From Streptomyces leeuwenhoekii (GTDB lineage: Bacteria > Actinomycetota > Actinomycetes > Streptomycetales > Streptomycetaceae): 64,000 nt of DNA. Each line of letters starts with the position of its first letter. Positions within the stretch are counted from its first letter, which is position 1. The notes beneath the pieces are model-generated. The model searched no databases, was not told the DNA's origin, and saw nothing but the letters and a program-made list of their open reading frames with translations. The stretch spans positions 7,516,001-7,580,000 of the forward strand of contig NZ_LN831790.1 of the NCBI RefSeq assembly GCF_001013905.1, in the 5' to 3' direction. Position numbers and translations under genes: made by a program. Shown here piece after piece: positions 26,701-34,920 of this stretch.

Positions 26701-28280
26701 GGGCGTCCAGCGCGCTGGAACTGGCCGCCGCCGGACGCCACTGGATGTTCACGCCCTGGCAGGAACTCACCCTCGTGCACGCGGTGCAACGGCCCCTGAA
26801 GCAACCCGTCCTGGAGCTGCTGCCCGAGGCGCCCCGCCCCGCCGGAGCCACGGCCGAACACCTGGCCGGGACGATCAGACTCGACCAGGGCAGCACAGAC
26901 CGGATCGAACTGGTCGCGCGGTGGACGGAAGTGGTCGACGAAGGGGACGAAGGCCGCAACGAGCGCCCGATGACCACACCGGTCTTCGATCTCCTCACGG
27001 CGAAGCTGCTCCTGCAGGGCGAGCCCGGTACCGCACCCGCCACCCTCCAGGACGGCACCCTGACCTTCAGTACCCGCAGGGCCGAGGCGGCGGGCGCGAC
27101 GCAGCCGGAGAAACAGGAGTTCGGCGACACCAGACACCGTCGGGTGTTCTACCACCCGGTGGCCGGAACCGCCTTCGGTGACTGCTTCCCGCCGCAGCTC
27201 GCCGAGCACGACCCGAGCGCGCTGACCGTCGCGGGCGCGGCCGTCGAGCACTCGGTGCCCAGCAGTGCGAGGCCCACCGCACCCAGGGTGCTGTACTGCG
27301 TACCCACCCTGTCCTTCGAGACCGCCGAGGGGCCGCCCGGCACCGTCGTCCGGCGCCGCCGTGGCCGCGGCATCCGGGTGTTCCTGCAGCGCCCCTGGTT
27401 CTCCTCCGGGGACGGCGAACTCCTCGGCGTGATCCTCGGACCGGTGACGGGCGCCGGCGTACCCGCCGCGGATGCTCCGGGGGTGACACTGATGGGCCGC
27501 GACCCCATCCACCGTTCCGCGGAGGTCGTCGCGCCGACCGTGTCGATGTTCACCAACGCGGTGCGGCCTGCCGAGGAACTCACCCCGGTGGCACCCGAGG
27601 GGGCGCACTCCACCGTCACCGTCGTGGGCTTCGCCCCGCGGTTCGACCCGCAGGGGGACCGCTGGTTCTGCGACCTGGACCTGGACACCGGGAACGCCTG
27701 TCTGCCGTTCCTGCGCCTGGCCCTGGTCCGCTGGCAACCGAACTCGATAGCGGGATGCGAGATCTCACCGGTCGTGGTCACCGATCTGGTACAAACCCTG
27801 CCCGACCGCGAACTGCGGGTGAAGCTGGACGGCACGCCGACCGTCAGCGTCACCGGCCCGTCGTACGACCCGGTCGACTCACCGCCGCCCCGGATCACGG
27901 CCACGGTGCAACGCCGCAGCGAGGACATCAGCGACGAGGACCTCGCCTGGGTGACGCTCCACGACACGACCGTGACGCTGACCTCGGTCGACGCGGCGTC
28001 CACCAGGACCCCGTCGTACATCGGCCAGGTCCCGCTGCCTCCGGGCGCGCGGCGAGACCGACTGCGTCTGCTGATCATGGAGACCGACGGCATACCTCCC
28101 GACGCGGGGACCCCGCCCACCACGCCGGGCCCGGTGGTGTACTGCGACACCGTTCCCCTGGGCGAAGGCCAGCGGCGCCGTGACGACCACGACGGAGCGG
28201 ATGACCACCGGGGCGATCACCATCGGGATGATCACCACCGGCATGACCACCGCCGGGGTGATCACGACCGTCATCGCTGA
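23790..28280 (+). CDS. Giant protein 2 with embedded peptidoglycan-binding-like domain (1496 aa)
   Basis: This 1496-aa protein is unassigned overall. I chose ATG 23790 because GGTGGAGAG lies just upstream and the gene then starts 16 nt after giant gene 1. A region near residues 640-715 reads NDDVRLVQQALIARN, GHFGRQTQDAYAAEQRE and DGVPGCRSLTELG, the pattern of a PG_binding_1 three-helix domain. Around it are beta-rich segments (YRIRLRTVDLAGNGLTLG) and a Pro-rich spacer near residue 210. The C-terminus is a His/Asp/Arg-rich tail (DDHRGDHHRDDHHRHDHRRG) that could bind metal. No signal peptide was seen. Function is unknown; the PG-binding-like module hints at contact with the cell wall. Confidence 0.75.
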   Translation: MKFEQSVLWTVLPAGLSEDGSQVKVSVFVTPRLGVPDTDPAAQPPQEPERGTLQPFRDFLSWPGRVKDATFEFGPGDGVSPSFSGPVRPSGPAPDTASWEKLFHKDIPLEPYAFDSMAGRAETAHTYSAKDVSDTTRAFYRQAATEDPERPPEMRSLRQRMMSSEGESEGEGAASLAIRMRQSFAELEDFHRPPLRSTPTIGSGEAPPPPPPEPPDPDFHQMLTSLGDHPVLLRHLGLILDFLLPAERIPVSSGEHLLSVIPHWVSELGPRSQDLCPRTRYVFLPDRKVFVPAPRAFATDPLASPALGVVALPEADFSLEQADIDSAALKLAQLARDPAGADDAAPDPTTQPPRSKGLAPVRTQGISLVRDGRKGDLATGFEKTVKDNDAAVAVLEERKRAGEQAPSRPDSAAMPQLFAEDLIRGHRMDIWDSTRERWYSLHARTVAYRPPGGGEPLLTATDEGFFQVNLASPPADADSDDLYVPERLMTWEGWSLSAPRPGRVLGIGEGAPDEVVEPANEARTRLPLEIDIKVQKGSLPRLRFGHGYRIRLRTVDLAGNGLTLGAADDLVDQDDHGDRVLPGDGPLVFRRFESVPAPVVVPRTPLAEGASVTRMVIRSTPGSEPGPAGGETPGTQPRIVVLANVQPGRTNDDVRLVQQALIARNHPIPAGATGHFGRQTQDAYAAEQREQGFRGGDADGVPGCRSLTELGRKSGFAVDCDAAAGTPGTAGEVPRDGEPARTAEQYAADRNSSPPVTTGRHPPFSGVDERHLVAPKASLQCVERHGLLDGAIGSRDRAAREAGYALASRENGSLDDPAQPDVEVEPVDSPAADPEHPVTTVRHTGEHIEPPYLRDPLGDGALLLDLPGMREGEAFEVPWGGSVWHRPRSFRLRLAEGDAPPRFDESSRVLTVSLPKGRAATIRVCSAIRFDETLMGMASWCRERPAPRPAPAVAPEDRERAARQEEEDRQRASSALELAAAGRHWMFTPWQELTLVHAVQRPLKQPVLELLPEAPRPAGATAEHLAGTIRLDQGSTDRIELVARWTEVVDEGDEGRNERPMTTPVFDLLTAKLLLQGEPGTAPATLQDGTLTFSTRRAEAAGATQPEKQEFGDTRHRRVFYHPVAGTAFGDCFPPQLAEHDPSALTVAGAAVEHSVPSSARPTAPRVLYCVPTLSFETAEGPPGTVVRRRRGRGIRVFLQRPWFSSGDGELLGVILGPVTGAGVPAADAPGVTLMGRDPIHRSAEVVAPTVSMFTNAVRPAEELTPVAPEGAHSTVTVVGFAPRFDPQGDRWFCDLDLDTGNACLPFLRLALVRWQPNSIAGCEISPVVVTDLVQTLPDRELRVKLDGTPTVSVTGPSYDPVDSPPPRITATVQRRSEDISDEDLAWVTLHDTTVTLTSVDAASTRTPSYIGQVPLPPGARRDRLRLLIMETDGIPPDAGTPPTTPGPVVYCDTVPLGEGQRRRDDHDGADDHRGDHHRDDHHRHDHRRGDHDRHR

Positions 28281-28352
28281 CCCGGCGATCCCCTCGCCCC
28301 GCTGGCACGGCCGCTTCCCGGGATTCCCGGCCACCAGGGCTGCGACCGGGGG

Positions 28353-31300
28353 CTAGGTGTATTGATCACGCGCGTCCGGGCCGTCCCCGAAGCGGCAGCA
28401 GGAACCCCGCTGGAAGGCGCGGGCGATGTGGAGCCAGGTGGTGCCCTGCGGCGGGCGGTGGTCGCGGGCCCGGTGGACGCCGACGAGGTCGCTCGGCCGG
28501 TGGGCGACGCCGTCGCGCAGGACCAGTGCGGTGTCGACGAGGGCGGTGAAGTCGGTGAAGGGGTCGCCGTCGACGACCGTGAGGTCGGCGATCTTGCCCG
28601 CCCGGACGGTGCCGAGGTCGGCGTCGAGTCCGAAGAGCCGGGCGGGGACGGTGGTGGCGCAGCGCAGTGCCTGTGCGGGGGAGAAGCCGTGGGCGTGCAG
28701 GGCGCGCAGGGCCAGGTGGAGTGAGAGGCCGGCCGGGACGAGCGGGGTGTCGGTGCCCAGCGCGAGCCGGGCGCCCTGGGCGGCCAGACGCCGGTAGTTG
28801 GCCATCTCGGTGGTCAGCGCCTTCCGCTGTGCCGCCGTGGGCGGGTTCTTGGCGCGGTCCTGGACCGCCGCGACGTCCCAGGGCGGCAGCAGGTTCCGCA
28901 CGCGCGGGTCCTCGGCCAGACCGGGGTCGCCACCGAGGAGGTACTGGGCCGTGAACGGTGTGATGATCAGGCTGAAGAGGCCGTCGGCGTACTGTTCGAT
29001 CAGGTCCTGGTGGATGTGCCCCAGCGGCGTGGTGGCGTGCCCGTACGGCAGGCGCTGAGTGGCTTGCAGGTGGGTGGTCAGGTCCTGGCCCGCCGCGCGC
29101 CCGGGGGAGCAAAGATGACTGCCGCAGGGCACGCCCAGGCGGTGGGCGGTTTCGGCGGCCTGCGCCATCACGCGGCCCGAGGCGCGCACATAGGTCTTGA
29201 CGAAGTCGACGTCGAGGGCGGTCGCCCGTCGCAGGGTGCGCTCGACGCCCGCCCGGGTGCGGTGGGCGCGGCCCATGCTGTAGGCGGTGCGGGAGCCGTC
29301 GATGAGTTCCGCGCAGGCCAGGTGGCGCGGGCCGAGGCTGTGTCCGGTCGCGGCCGACTCCCGCAGCCGGACGGCCTCGTACAGGGGGCCGCCCAGGCAG
29401 ACGGCGGTGGTGACGCCGTAGGCGAGCGCGGCGAGGTTCTGCCGGGCGCCGTAGGTGGCGGTGTAGGGGTGGGTGTGGCTGTCGATCAGGCCGGGGACGA
29501 CGGTCTGGCCGGAGGCGTCGATGCCGTGATGGGCGGGACGGCGTGCCCGGTGCGGTTCGACGGCGGTGATCCGGTTGCCGTGGACGAGGATGTCCACGTC
29601 CTGGCGCGGGCTGTCGCCGGTGCCGTCCCAGAGCTGCCCGGCGTGGATCCGCAGTCTCTCGGCGGGGCCGCCGGCCGGGCGCCGCGCGATCAGGTGAGGC
29701 CCGGGCAGGCGGCGGGTCCGGACCGGCACGGCGGCCGAGTCGAGGTCGAGCAGGCGCAGCCGTCCGCAGGACAGGTACAGCAGCGTGCGCGAGTCGCCGG
29801 ACCAGCCGGGGTGGTCGGCGGGTTCGTCGGTGAGGCGCCTGGCCGGTCCCGCGGGCGCGCCCTCGGCGGTGACGGGCAGGAGCCACAGGGCCGACTCGGC
29901 GACCAGGGCCATCCACCGGCCGTCGGGCGACCAGGCGGGCCCGGCGGCGACGCGGTCGGACAGCGACTGGTGCTCGGCGGGCAGATGGCGCCGTTCGCCG
30001 CCGGTGAGGGTGTCGACGACACGGATCAGGTGGTAGCCCTCGCGGAACCGGCGGTTGAGGCGGTTGCGGTCGCAGAAGGCGACGTACCGGCCGTCCGGCG
30101 ACCAGGAGGGCGCGCCGGGCGGCCCGTCGGTGGCCAGCGGGCGGACCAGGACTCGCTCCCGTCCGGTCGCCAGGTCCCGCTCCAGCAGGTTTCCCGCGAT
30201 GTCCTGGCAGGCCAGACGGGAGCCGTCCGGCGACAGCGCCGGGTACAGCCGGCCGTCCCCGGCGACCAGCTCGTCGCCGCCGTCCGCCAGGCGCAGCCGG
30301 CGCACCGCGACCAGCCCGTCCCGGTCGGTGCAGTACAGCAGGCTGCGCCCGTCCGGTGCCCAGGAGGGCATCTGCACGTCGTGCACCGGGGCGGCCTGGA
30401 GCAGCTTGCGGGGCGCACCGCCGAGGGGCATCAGCCACAGCGCGTTGAGGGCCACGAACGCGACGTGCCGGCCGTCCGGCGACAGGGCGGGCAGGTGAAT
30501 GCCCTTGACGGGGGCGCGGTTGTCGGCGACGACGCGGGCCCTGGGCCGCCAGGGGCGCCGCGGCGAGGACATGCGGGCGGTGAACGGGACGTCCCGCGTG
30601 GCGCCGGTGGCGATCGTACGGATGCGGACGCGGCCGTCGGCCACGTACAGCAGCTCGTCCTCGCCGAGCCAGCACGGCGGGGCCGCCGCCAGGTCCTCGT
30701 CCCGCGACACGGCCTGGCCGTCCACCATCAGTGTGGCCCGAGCGGCGGGGAGCGAGGGGGAGCTGCTGGTGCCGGACAGGTGCAGGTACGCGATCCGGCC
30801 CCCCGGTGACACGGACGGGCAGAGCAGTCGCCCCTCCGTCACCGTGCGCAGCACGGTCGCCTCGCCACCGGCCAGGGCGACGCGGACCAGCGCCAGGCCG
30901 CCGTCACCGGTGCCGTCCGCCCGGTGGGCGGCCCGTACGCAGACCAGCGAGCGCCCGTCCGGCCACCACACCGGATCGATGTCGTCGAACGCCCCACCCG
31001 TCACCCGTGTCCGGTGACCGCTGCCGACGTCCAGGGTCCACAGGCCGTAGGCACTGCCGCCCACGGAGCTGCCGCCCCGCTCGGAGGAGAAGGCCAGCCG
31101 GGACCCGTCCGGCGACCAGGCGACCGCGCGGTCGTCCCACGGACCGTCGGTCAGTTGCCGCAGCCCGCCGCCGTCGCTGCGCAGCGACCACAGGTGGAAG
31201 CCACCGCCGCGATACCCGCAGACGGCGACCGTCCCGCCGTCCGGAGACAGCGCCGGGCGCGTCGCCTCCAGCGACCAGCCCGTCAGCTGCCGGGCCGCCC

Positions 31301-31535
31301 CGCCGTCACGCGGAACACTCCACAGCACGCCCTGCACCTCGGCGATCAGCGTCCGGCCGCCCGGGCGGGCCGTGACCGATCCTCCGGTGAGCTCGTGGTA
31401 CGTCAGAACCGGTGCCTCCTCCTCGGCGTCCGATACGGCGCCGCCCCCGGCGTGCACGGCGGCCGGGGCGGGTCCGACCGTCATGCCGGCGGCCGAGTTG
31501 AGGAAACCGCGACGGCTGAAGAAGCCGGAACTCAT
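28353..31535 (-). CDS. Tat-exported TolB-type beta-propeller/amidohydrolase fusion
   Basis: This 1060-aa protein has a Tat signal FFSRRGFLNSAAG. Residues ~60-620 hold repeated PD40/WD-like motifs of the form LSPDGxxxAF (for example LSPDGGTVAVCGY, WSPDGSRLAFSSE, LSPDGRHVAFVAL). The C-terminal ~380 residues are a metal-dependent amidohydrolase: VVPGLIDSHTHPY (HxH), a Lys in DVDFVKTYVRA, GSHLCSP, GHIHQD, and the metal Asp in LALGTDTPLVPAG. This architecture occurs in secreted imidazolonepropionase-like/TolB hydrolases. Substrate is unknown. ATG 31535 was chosen for the signal peptide; the longer frame upstream is non-coding in character. Confidence 0.85.
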   Translation of the reverse strand: MSSGFFSRRGFLNSAAGMTVGPAPAAVHAGGGAVSDAEEEAPVLTYHELTGGSVTARPGGRTLIAEVQGVLWSVPRDGGAARQLTGWSLEATRPALSPDGGTVAVCGYRGGGFHLWSLRSDGGGLRQLTDGPWDDRAVAWSPDGSRLAFSSERGGSSVGGSAYGLWTLDVGSGHRTRVTGGAFDDIDPVWWPDGRSLVCVRAAHRADGTGDGGLALVRVALAGGEATVLRTVTEGRLLCPSVSPGGRIAYLHLSGTSSSPSLPAARATLMVDGQAVSRDEDLAAAPPCWLGEDELLYVADGRVRIRTIATGATRDVPFTARMSSPRRPWRPRARVVADNRAPVKGIHLPALSPDGRHVAFVALNALWLMPLGGAPRKLLQAAPVHDVQMPSWAPDGRSLLYCTDRDGLVAVRRLRLADGGDELVAGDGRLYPALSPDGSRLACQDIAGNLLERDLATGRERVLVRPLATDGPPGAPSWSPDGRYVAFCDRNRLNRRFREGYHLIRVVDTLTGGERRHLPAEHQSLSDRVAAGPAWSPDGRWMALVAESALWLLPVTAEGAPAGPARRLTDEPADHPGWSGDSRTLLYLSCGRLRLLDLDSAAVPVRTRRLPGPHLIARRPAGGPAERLRIHAGQLWDGTGDSPRQDVDILVHGNRITAVEPHRARRPAHHGIDASGQTVVPGLIDSHTHPYTATYGARQNLAALAYGVTTAVCLGGPLYEAVRLRESAATGHSLGPRHLACAELIDGSRTAYSMGRAHRTRAGVERTLRRATALDVDFVKTYVRASGRVMAQAAETAHRLGVPCGSHLCSPGRAAGQDLTTHLQATQRLPYGHATTPLGHIHQDLIEQYADGLFSLIITPFTAQYLLGGDPGLAEDPRVRNLLPPWDVAAVQDRAKNPPTAAQRKALTTEMANYRRLAAQGARLALGTDTPLVPAGLSLHLALRALHAHGFSPAQALRCATTVPARLFGLDADLGTVRAGKIADLTVVDGDPFTDFTALVDTALVLRDGVAHRPSDLVGVHRARDHRPPQGTTWLHIARAFQRGSCCRFGDGPDARDQYT

Positions 31536-31927
31536 GGCAGTCCGCCTTCCTGCGGTCATGTCCTGCGGGCGTGGCACCGGACCCTCATGCTGGCCTGCCG
31601 CCGTCCCGGCAGGGCGCTGACGCGCCGAGAGCACACGCGCAGGAGCGCACTTGCGGATTCCTGTTCTACGGGGAGCAGGACGCAGGGGGCCGACCGGTGG
31701 GCGACGTTCGCGGAGGCTCCCTTGTGCGCCGCCGACGGGCCGGTTCCGCCGATCCGCCGTCTGCCGGCCCTGTCACCTGAGTGAGCGATCCAGCGCGCGG
31801 ACACGGGCCGGAGTACCGGAGGCTGTCGCCGTGCGACACGGTCCGCGCGAGGACGGTGCGGAGCCCGTTGTCCGGCACACGGCACACGCACACGGCACAC
31901 GGCGACGGTCGAGATCGAGAGGGTGCG
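31536..31927. other. Divergent gap with GGCACAC repeats
   Basis: This 392-bp region lies between two divergent hydrolase genes. At 31872-31903 the word GGCACAC recurs in tandem (cggcacac, ggcacacg, cacacggc), about 25-55 nt before the proposed GTG of the serine hydrolase. No gene was seen. Confidence 0.5.
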
Positions 31928-33319
31928 GTGGACGGTGAGCACGCGCAAGCGGACCGGCCGCGGGGCCGCGGCGGCCGGGGAGGCGCCGGTCGGACACGCC
32001 CGTCACCGCGTCCGCGAGGCGACCTCCCAGAGCACCGGGGACGTACGTCACCGCCGGGCACGGCGCGGACCGGGGGCGGTTCTCGGCGGCCCTCCGGCCG
32101 ATGGGCCCGCTCGCTCCGGGGCACCGGTGCCCTCGACCACCCGGCCCCCCGCCGTGCGCCCGCCGCAGGACGCGGCGCGTTGCTGGTGACGCTGGTGGCC
32201 CTCGCCGTCCTGTGCGGGTGTACGGGTGGCAGTCGGGTGTCCTCGACGCGGGAGCCGCCCGGCAGCGGGACGGAAGAAGAGGTCGAGCGCGCTGTCGAGC
32301 GGTTGGTGCGCACCGATGGCTTCCCCGCCGCCCTGGCCGCGGTCACCGACGGCGACGGCCGGGTCCGCGACTACACCGCGGGCGCCGCGGACCTGGCCAC
32401 CGGCGCCCCGGTGCCGGTGAACGGGCGGGTGCGCGCGGCGAGCAACACCAAGACCTTCACCGCCGTGGTCGTACTGCAGCTGGTCGGCGAGGGGCGGGTC
32501 CGCCTGGACGGCCCGGTGGAGACCTACCTGCCCGGGCTTCTGCGCGGAGACGGCATCGACGGCCGTCGCGTCACCGTACGCCACCTGCTGCAGCACACCA
32601 GCGGACTGCCCGACTACACCGAGTCCCTGTCCGAGGACCCCTTTCCCCGCCGGGACCGCTACACCCCGCCGCGCGAACTGCTGGACCTGGCGCTCGCACA
32701 CCCGGCACGCTTTCCTCCCGGGGCCCGGTGGGAGTACAGCAACACCAACTACGTCCTCGCCGGGCTGCTGGCTCAGGCGGTCACCGGCCGCCCGCTGGCG
32801 GAGCTCGTCACCCGCCGGATCATCGAACCGGCCCGGCTCCGGCACACGTACTTCCCCACCGCCGGGGACCGGCACATCCGCGGCCCGCATCCCAAGGGCT
32901 ACCACGCCACCCGGCCCGGCCGGGAACTGAAGGACATCACCGTGATGGACCCCTCCTGGGGATGGGCGGCCGGCCAGCTCATCACCACCCCGCGCGACCT
33001 CAGCCGCTTCTACACCGCCCTGCTGAAGGGGGACCTGCTCGAACCCGCCCAACTACGGCAGATGCGCACCACCGTCGGCGCCGAGGACCTGTGGCCCGGC
33101 GCCCGGTACGGGCTCGGCCTGGTCAGCACCCCGCTGAGCTGTGGCGGCCTTGCGTGGGGACACGGCGGCGACATCCCCGGATTCCACACCCGCGGCGGCG
33201 CCACCGACGACGGGCGCTCCGCCACTCTCGCGTTGACCGCCCTGCCGACCGCCCTGCCCGACGCCAAGGCCGCGGCCCGGCACGTCCTGTCCGCGGTCGA
33301 CGCCGCGCTGTGCGACTGA
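31928..33319 (+). CDS. Serine hydrolase, beta-lactamase/DD-peptidase family
   Basis: The penicillin-binding fold motifs are clear: SNTK (SxxK nucleophile) in AASNTKTFTAVV, YSN in WEYSNTNYVLAG, and HGGDIPGFH in place of KTG. Before them a hydrophobic stretch, ALLVTLVALAVLCGC, looks like a lipoprotein signal ending at CGC. The GTG at 31928 (with GAGAGGG upstream) is a guess: it gives a 463-aa protein with about 80 Arg/Pro-rich residues before the signal, so the true start may be later. It probably acts outside the membrane as a D-alanyl-D-alanine carboxypeptidase or esterase. Confidence 0.8.
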   Translation: MDGEHAQADRPRGRGGRGGAGRTRPSPRPRGDLPEHRGRTSPPGTARTGGGSRRPSGRWARSLRGTGALDHPAPRRAPAAGRGALLVTLVALAVLCGCTGGSRVSSTREPPGSGTEEEVERAVERLVRTDGFPAALAAVTDGDGRVRDYTAGAADLATGAPVPVNGRVRAASNTKTFTAVVVLQLVGEGRVRLDGPVETYLPGLLRGDGIDGRRVTVRHLLQHTSGLPDYTESLSEDPFPRRDRYTPPRELLDLALAHPARFPPGARWEYSNTNYVLAGLLAQAVTGRPLAELVTRRIIEPARLRHTYFPTAGDRHIRGPHPKGYHATRPGRELKDITVMDPSWGWAAGQLITTPRDLSRFYTALLKGDLLEPAQLRQMRTTVGAEDLWPGARYGLGLVSTPLSCGGLAWGHGGDIPGFHTRGGATDDGRSATLALTALPTALPDAKAAARHVLSAVDAALCD

Positions 33320-33485
33320 CCTGCCGTGGACAGGACGCCCCGGTCGTCCGACGGCCGGCGCACGGAGCCGCCCACCCACCGACGACCACCCCCCGGCGCA
33401 GGCCAGGCCCCGAGCGGCAACCCCGGCGAACCGGTCGAGGCGGCGGGCGCGAGCATTTCCCGGCCGGGGCGACCGGGGCGGCGGG

Positions 33486-33990
33486 GGTGCCTCTATGTCT
33501 TTCGTCAAGCCTTCCGTGGGGTTCTGGGTTCGTAGAAGGATCCGTCGCGGAGCATGGCGAAGAGGACGCTGGTGCGGTGGCGGGCGAGGCGGAGGAGGGC
33601 CTGGGTGTGGGTTTGCCTCTGGCTCGGCAGCGGTCGTTGTAGGTGCGGGAGGCGGGATCGTGCAGGGTGGCGAACGCGGAGAGGAACATCGCGCGTTCGA
33701 GCTGCCGGTTCCCGCCTCGCGGGGCGTACTCGCCGTGGATCGAGGATCCCGACTGCCTGGTGGCCGGTGCGAGGCCGGCGTAGGAGGCCAGGTGGGCGGC
33801 GCTGGGGCCGACGGTGGCCAGGAGGACTCCGGCGGTCCTGACGCCGATGCCGGGCATCGAGGTCAGGACCTTCGGAAGAGGGTGGGCCTCCAGCAGGGCT
33901 TCGATGTGGGCTTCCAGGGCCCGGCGTTTTTCGTGGACAGCGGCCAGCGACTTGGCCAGCGACGGCACGATGACGTCCAGTGTGCCGGTG
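33486..33990 (-). pseudogene. IS110-family transposase remnant, truncated and frameshifted
   Basis: Only the C-terminal part remains: LPKVLTSMPGIGVRTAGVLLA (helix-hairpin-helix), HLASYAGLAPATRQSGSS and GNRQLERAMFLSAFATL. Near 33611-33618 the frame shifts by one base, because KPTPRP should read KTHTQA, and the neighbouring frame continues THTQALLRLARHR and AMLRDGSFYEPRTPRKA to a stop. The N-terminal DEDD catalytic half is missing. The sequence after the stop (CTTGACGAAAGACATAGAGG) looks like the right end of such an element. It sits just upstream of the cyclodipeptide synthase cluster. Confidence 0.8.
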
Positions 33991-34161
33991 CCTGCCCGGG
34001 AACAAGCCGAACCGGCAAAACTGGTGATGTCCGATTATATCACGCATTTTGCGATATGGGAACAACCTGCTACCGTGATTTGATCCGGGCCGGGGGGGAG
34101 ACACGGCTGCCTCCTTCGCTTTGCCGGCAAGGACCTCGTCGCGGCAGAGCAGGAGGAACTC
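33991..34161 (+). promoter_or_regulatory. AT-rich leader and candidate promoter of the CDPS cluster
   Basis: This gap is markedly AT-richer than its surroundings. Candidate elements are TTGCGA (34049-34054) and TACCGT (34071-34076), 16 bp apart, and an imperfect dyad with ATATC/GATAT arms at about 34035-34055 that could be an operator. Confidence 0.35.
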
Positions 34162-34920
34162 ATGCCGTACGTCTCTTCCTTCACGCTGGAGCCCTTCAAC
34201 GAGAACTGCCGGATCGTCTGCGACGAAAGAGAGCACGTGGTCCTCGGCGTCAGCCCGGGGAATAGTTATTTCCGGGTGAGCAGACTCGCCGACCTGCTGC
34301 GATGGCTGTGCGGGGAATTCCGTCGAGTGGACGTGGTAATCCCGGACTCGGGCCTGCACCACACGTATCTGGCCCTCGGTTACTCGCCCGAGCGGGCGGC
34401 CAAAAAGGTGCGGGGCGAGACGAGCGTCCTGCGCAACCGCGTGCTGCGGGGCTGGGAGTTGAGCGGCTGTCCGCAGGACGGCAACGGGCTGTATCTCATG
34501 TCGGCACTCACGGCGCGGCCGAGTTACCAGCGGCTGCTGGCGCACGTCCGGTCCGCCCTGGACGCGGACGAGGACCTGCGCGCGGTCGCGCTGAGGATGA
34601 CCCGGGAGGCGCTGATCGCCCGGGGGCACATCGCGGAGCCCAGCCGCGAGCAACTGGAGTGCGGACTGCAGTACTTGGTGGCGGAACTGCCGTTCTTCAT
34701 CGGCTCGGCGGACATCTTCGACGTGCCGTCGTCCGTGTGCTTCTACCACCGGCCGATTCCCCTGGCGGACCTCATCTTCGACTACCGGTCCCGGCTGCTC
34801 CCGTCCCCCCGGCAGGGATACGCACTGGTCTCGCCCACGGAACTCCAGACAGACGTGACCGCCCCGGCGGATGACGGCGGCCGGTATCAGCGAGACACGA
34901 AGGAAGTCGGCCGCACATGA
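34162..34920 (+). CDS. Cyclodipeptide synthase (NYH type)
   Basis: This 252-aa protein matches tRNA-dependent cyclodipeptide synthases. VVLGVSPGNSYF holds the catalytic Ser and the Asn of the NYH signature. CGLQYLVAELPFFIGS holds the conserved Tyr and Glu (AlbC Y178/E182 equivalents). SVCFYHRPIPL holds the Tyr-His of NYH. The enzyme couples two aminoacyl-tRNAs into a diketopiperazine. A strong SD (AGGAGG) sets ATG 34162. Its stop overlaps the start of the prenyltransferase/methyltransferase gene (ATGA). Because the neighbours resemble indole-C3 tailoring enzymes, a Trp-containing cyclodipeptide is the best guess. The amino-acid specificity pockets were not analysed. Confidence 0.93.
   Translation: MPYVSSFTLEPFNENCRIVCDEREHVVLGVSPGNSYFRVSRLADLLRWLCGEFRRVDVVIPDSGLHHTYLALGYSPERAAKKVRGETSVLRNRVLRGWELSGCPQDGNGLYLMSALTARPSYQRLLAHVRSALDADEDLRAVALRMTREALIARGHIAEPSREQLECGLQYLVAELPFFIGSADIFDVPSSVCFYHRPIPLADLIFDYRSRLLPSPRQGYALVSPTELQTDVTAPADDGGRYQRDTKEVGRT

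Noticed and set aside
34083-34161. N-terminal extension of the cyclodipeptide synthase
   Set aside because: ATG 34162 has a perfect SD, and the protein then begins at the expected distance before the catalytic Ser.
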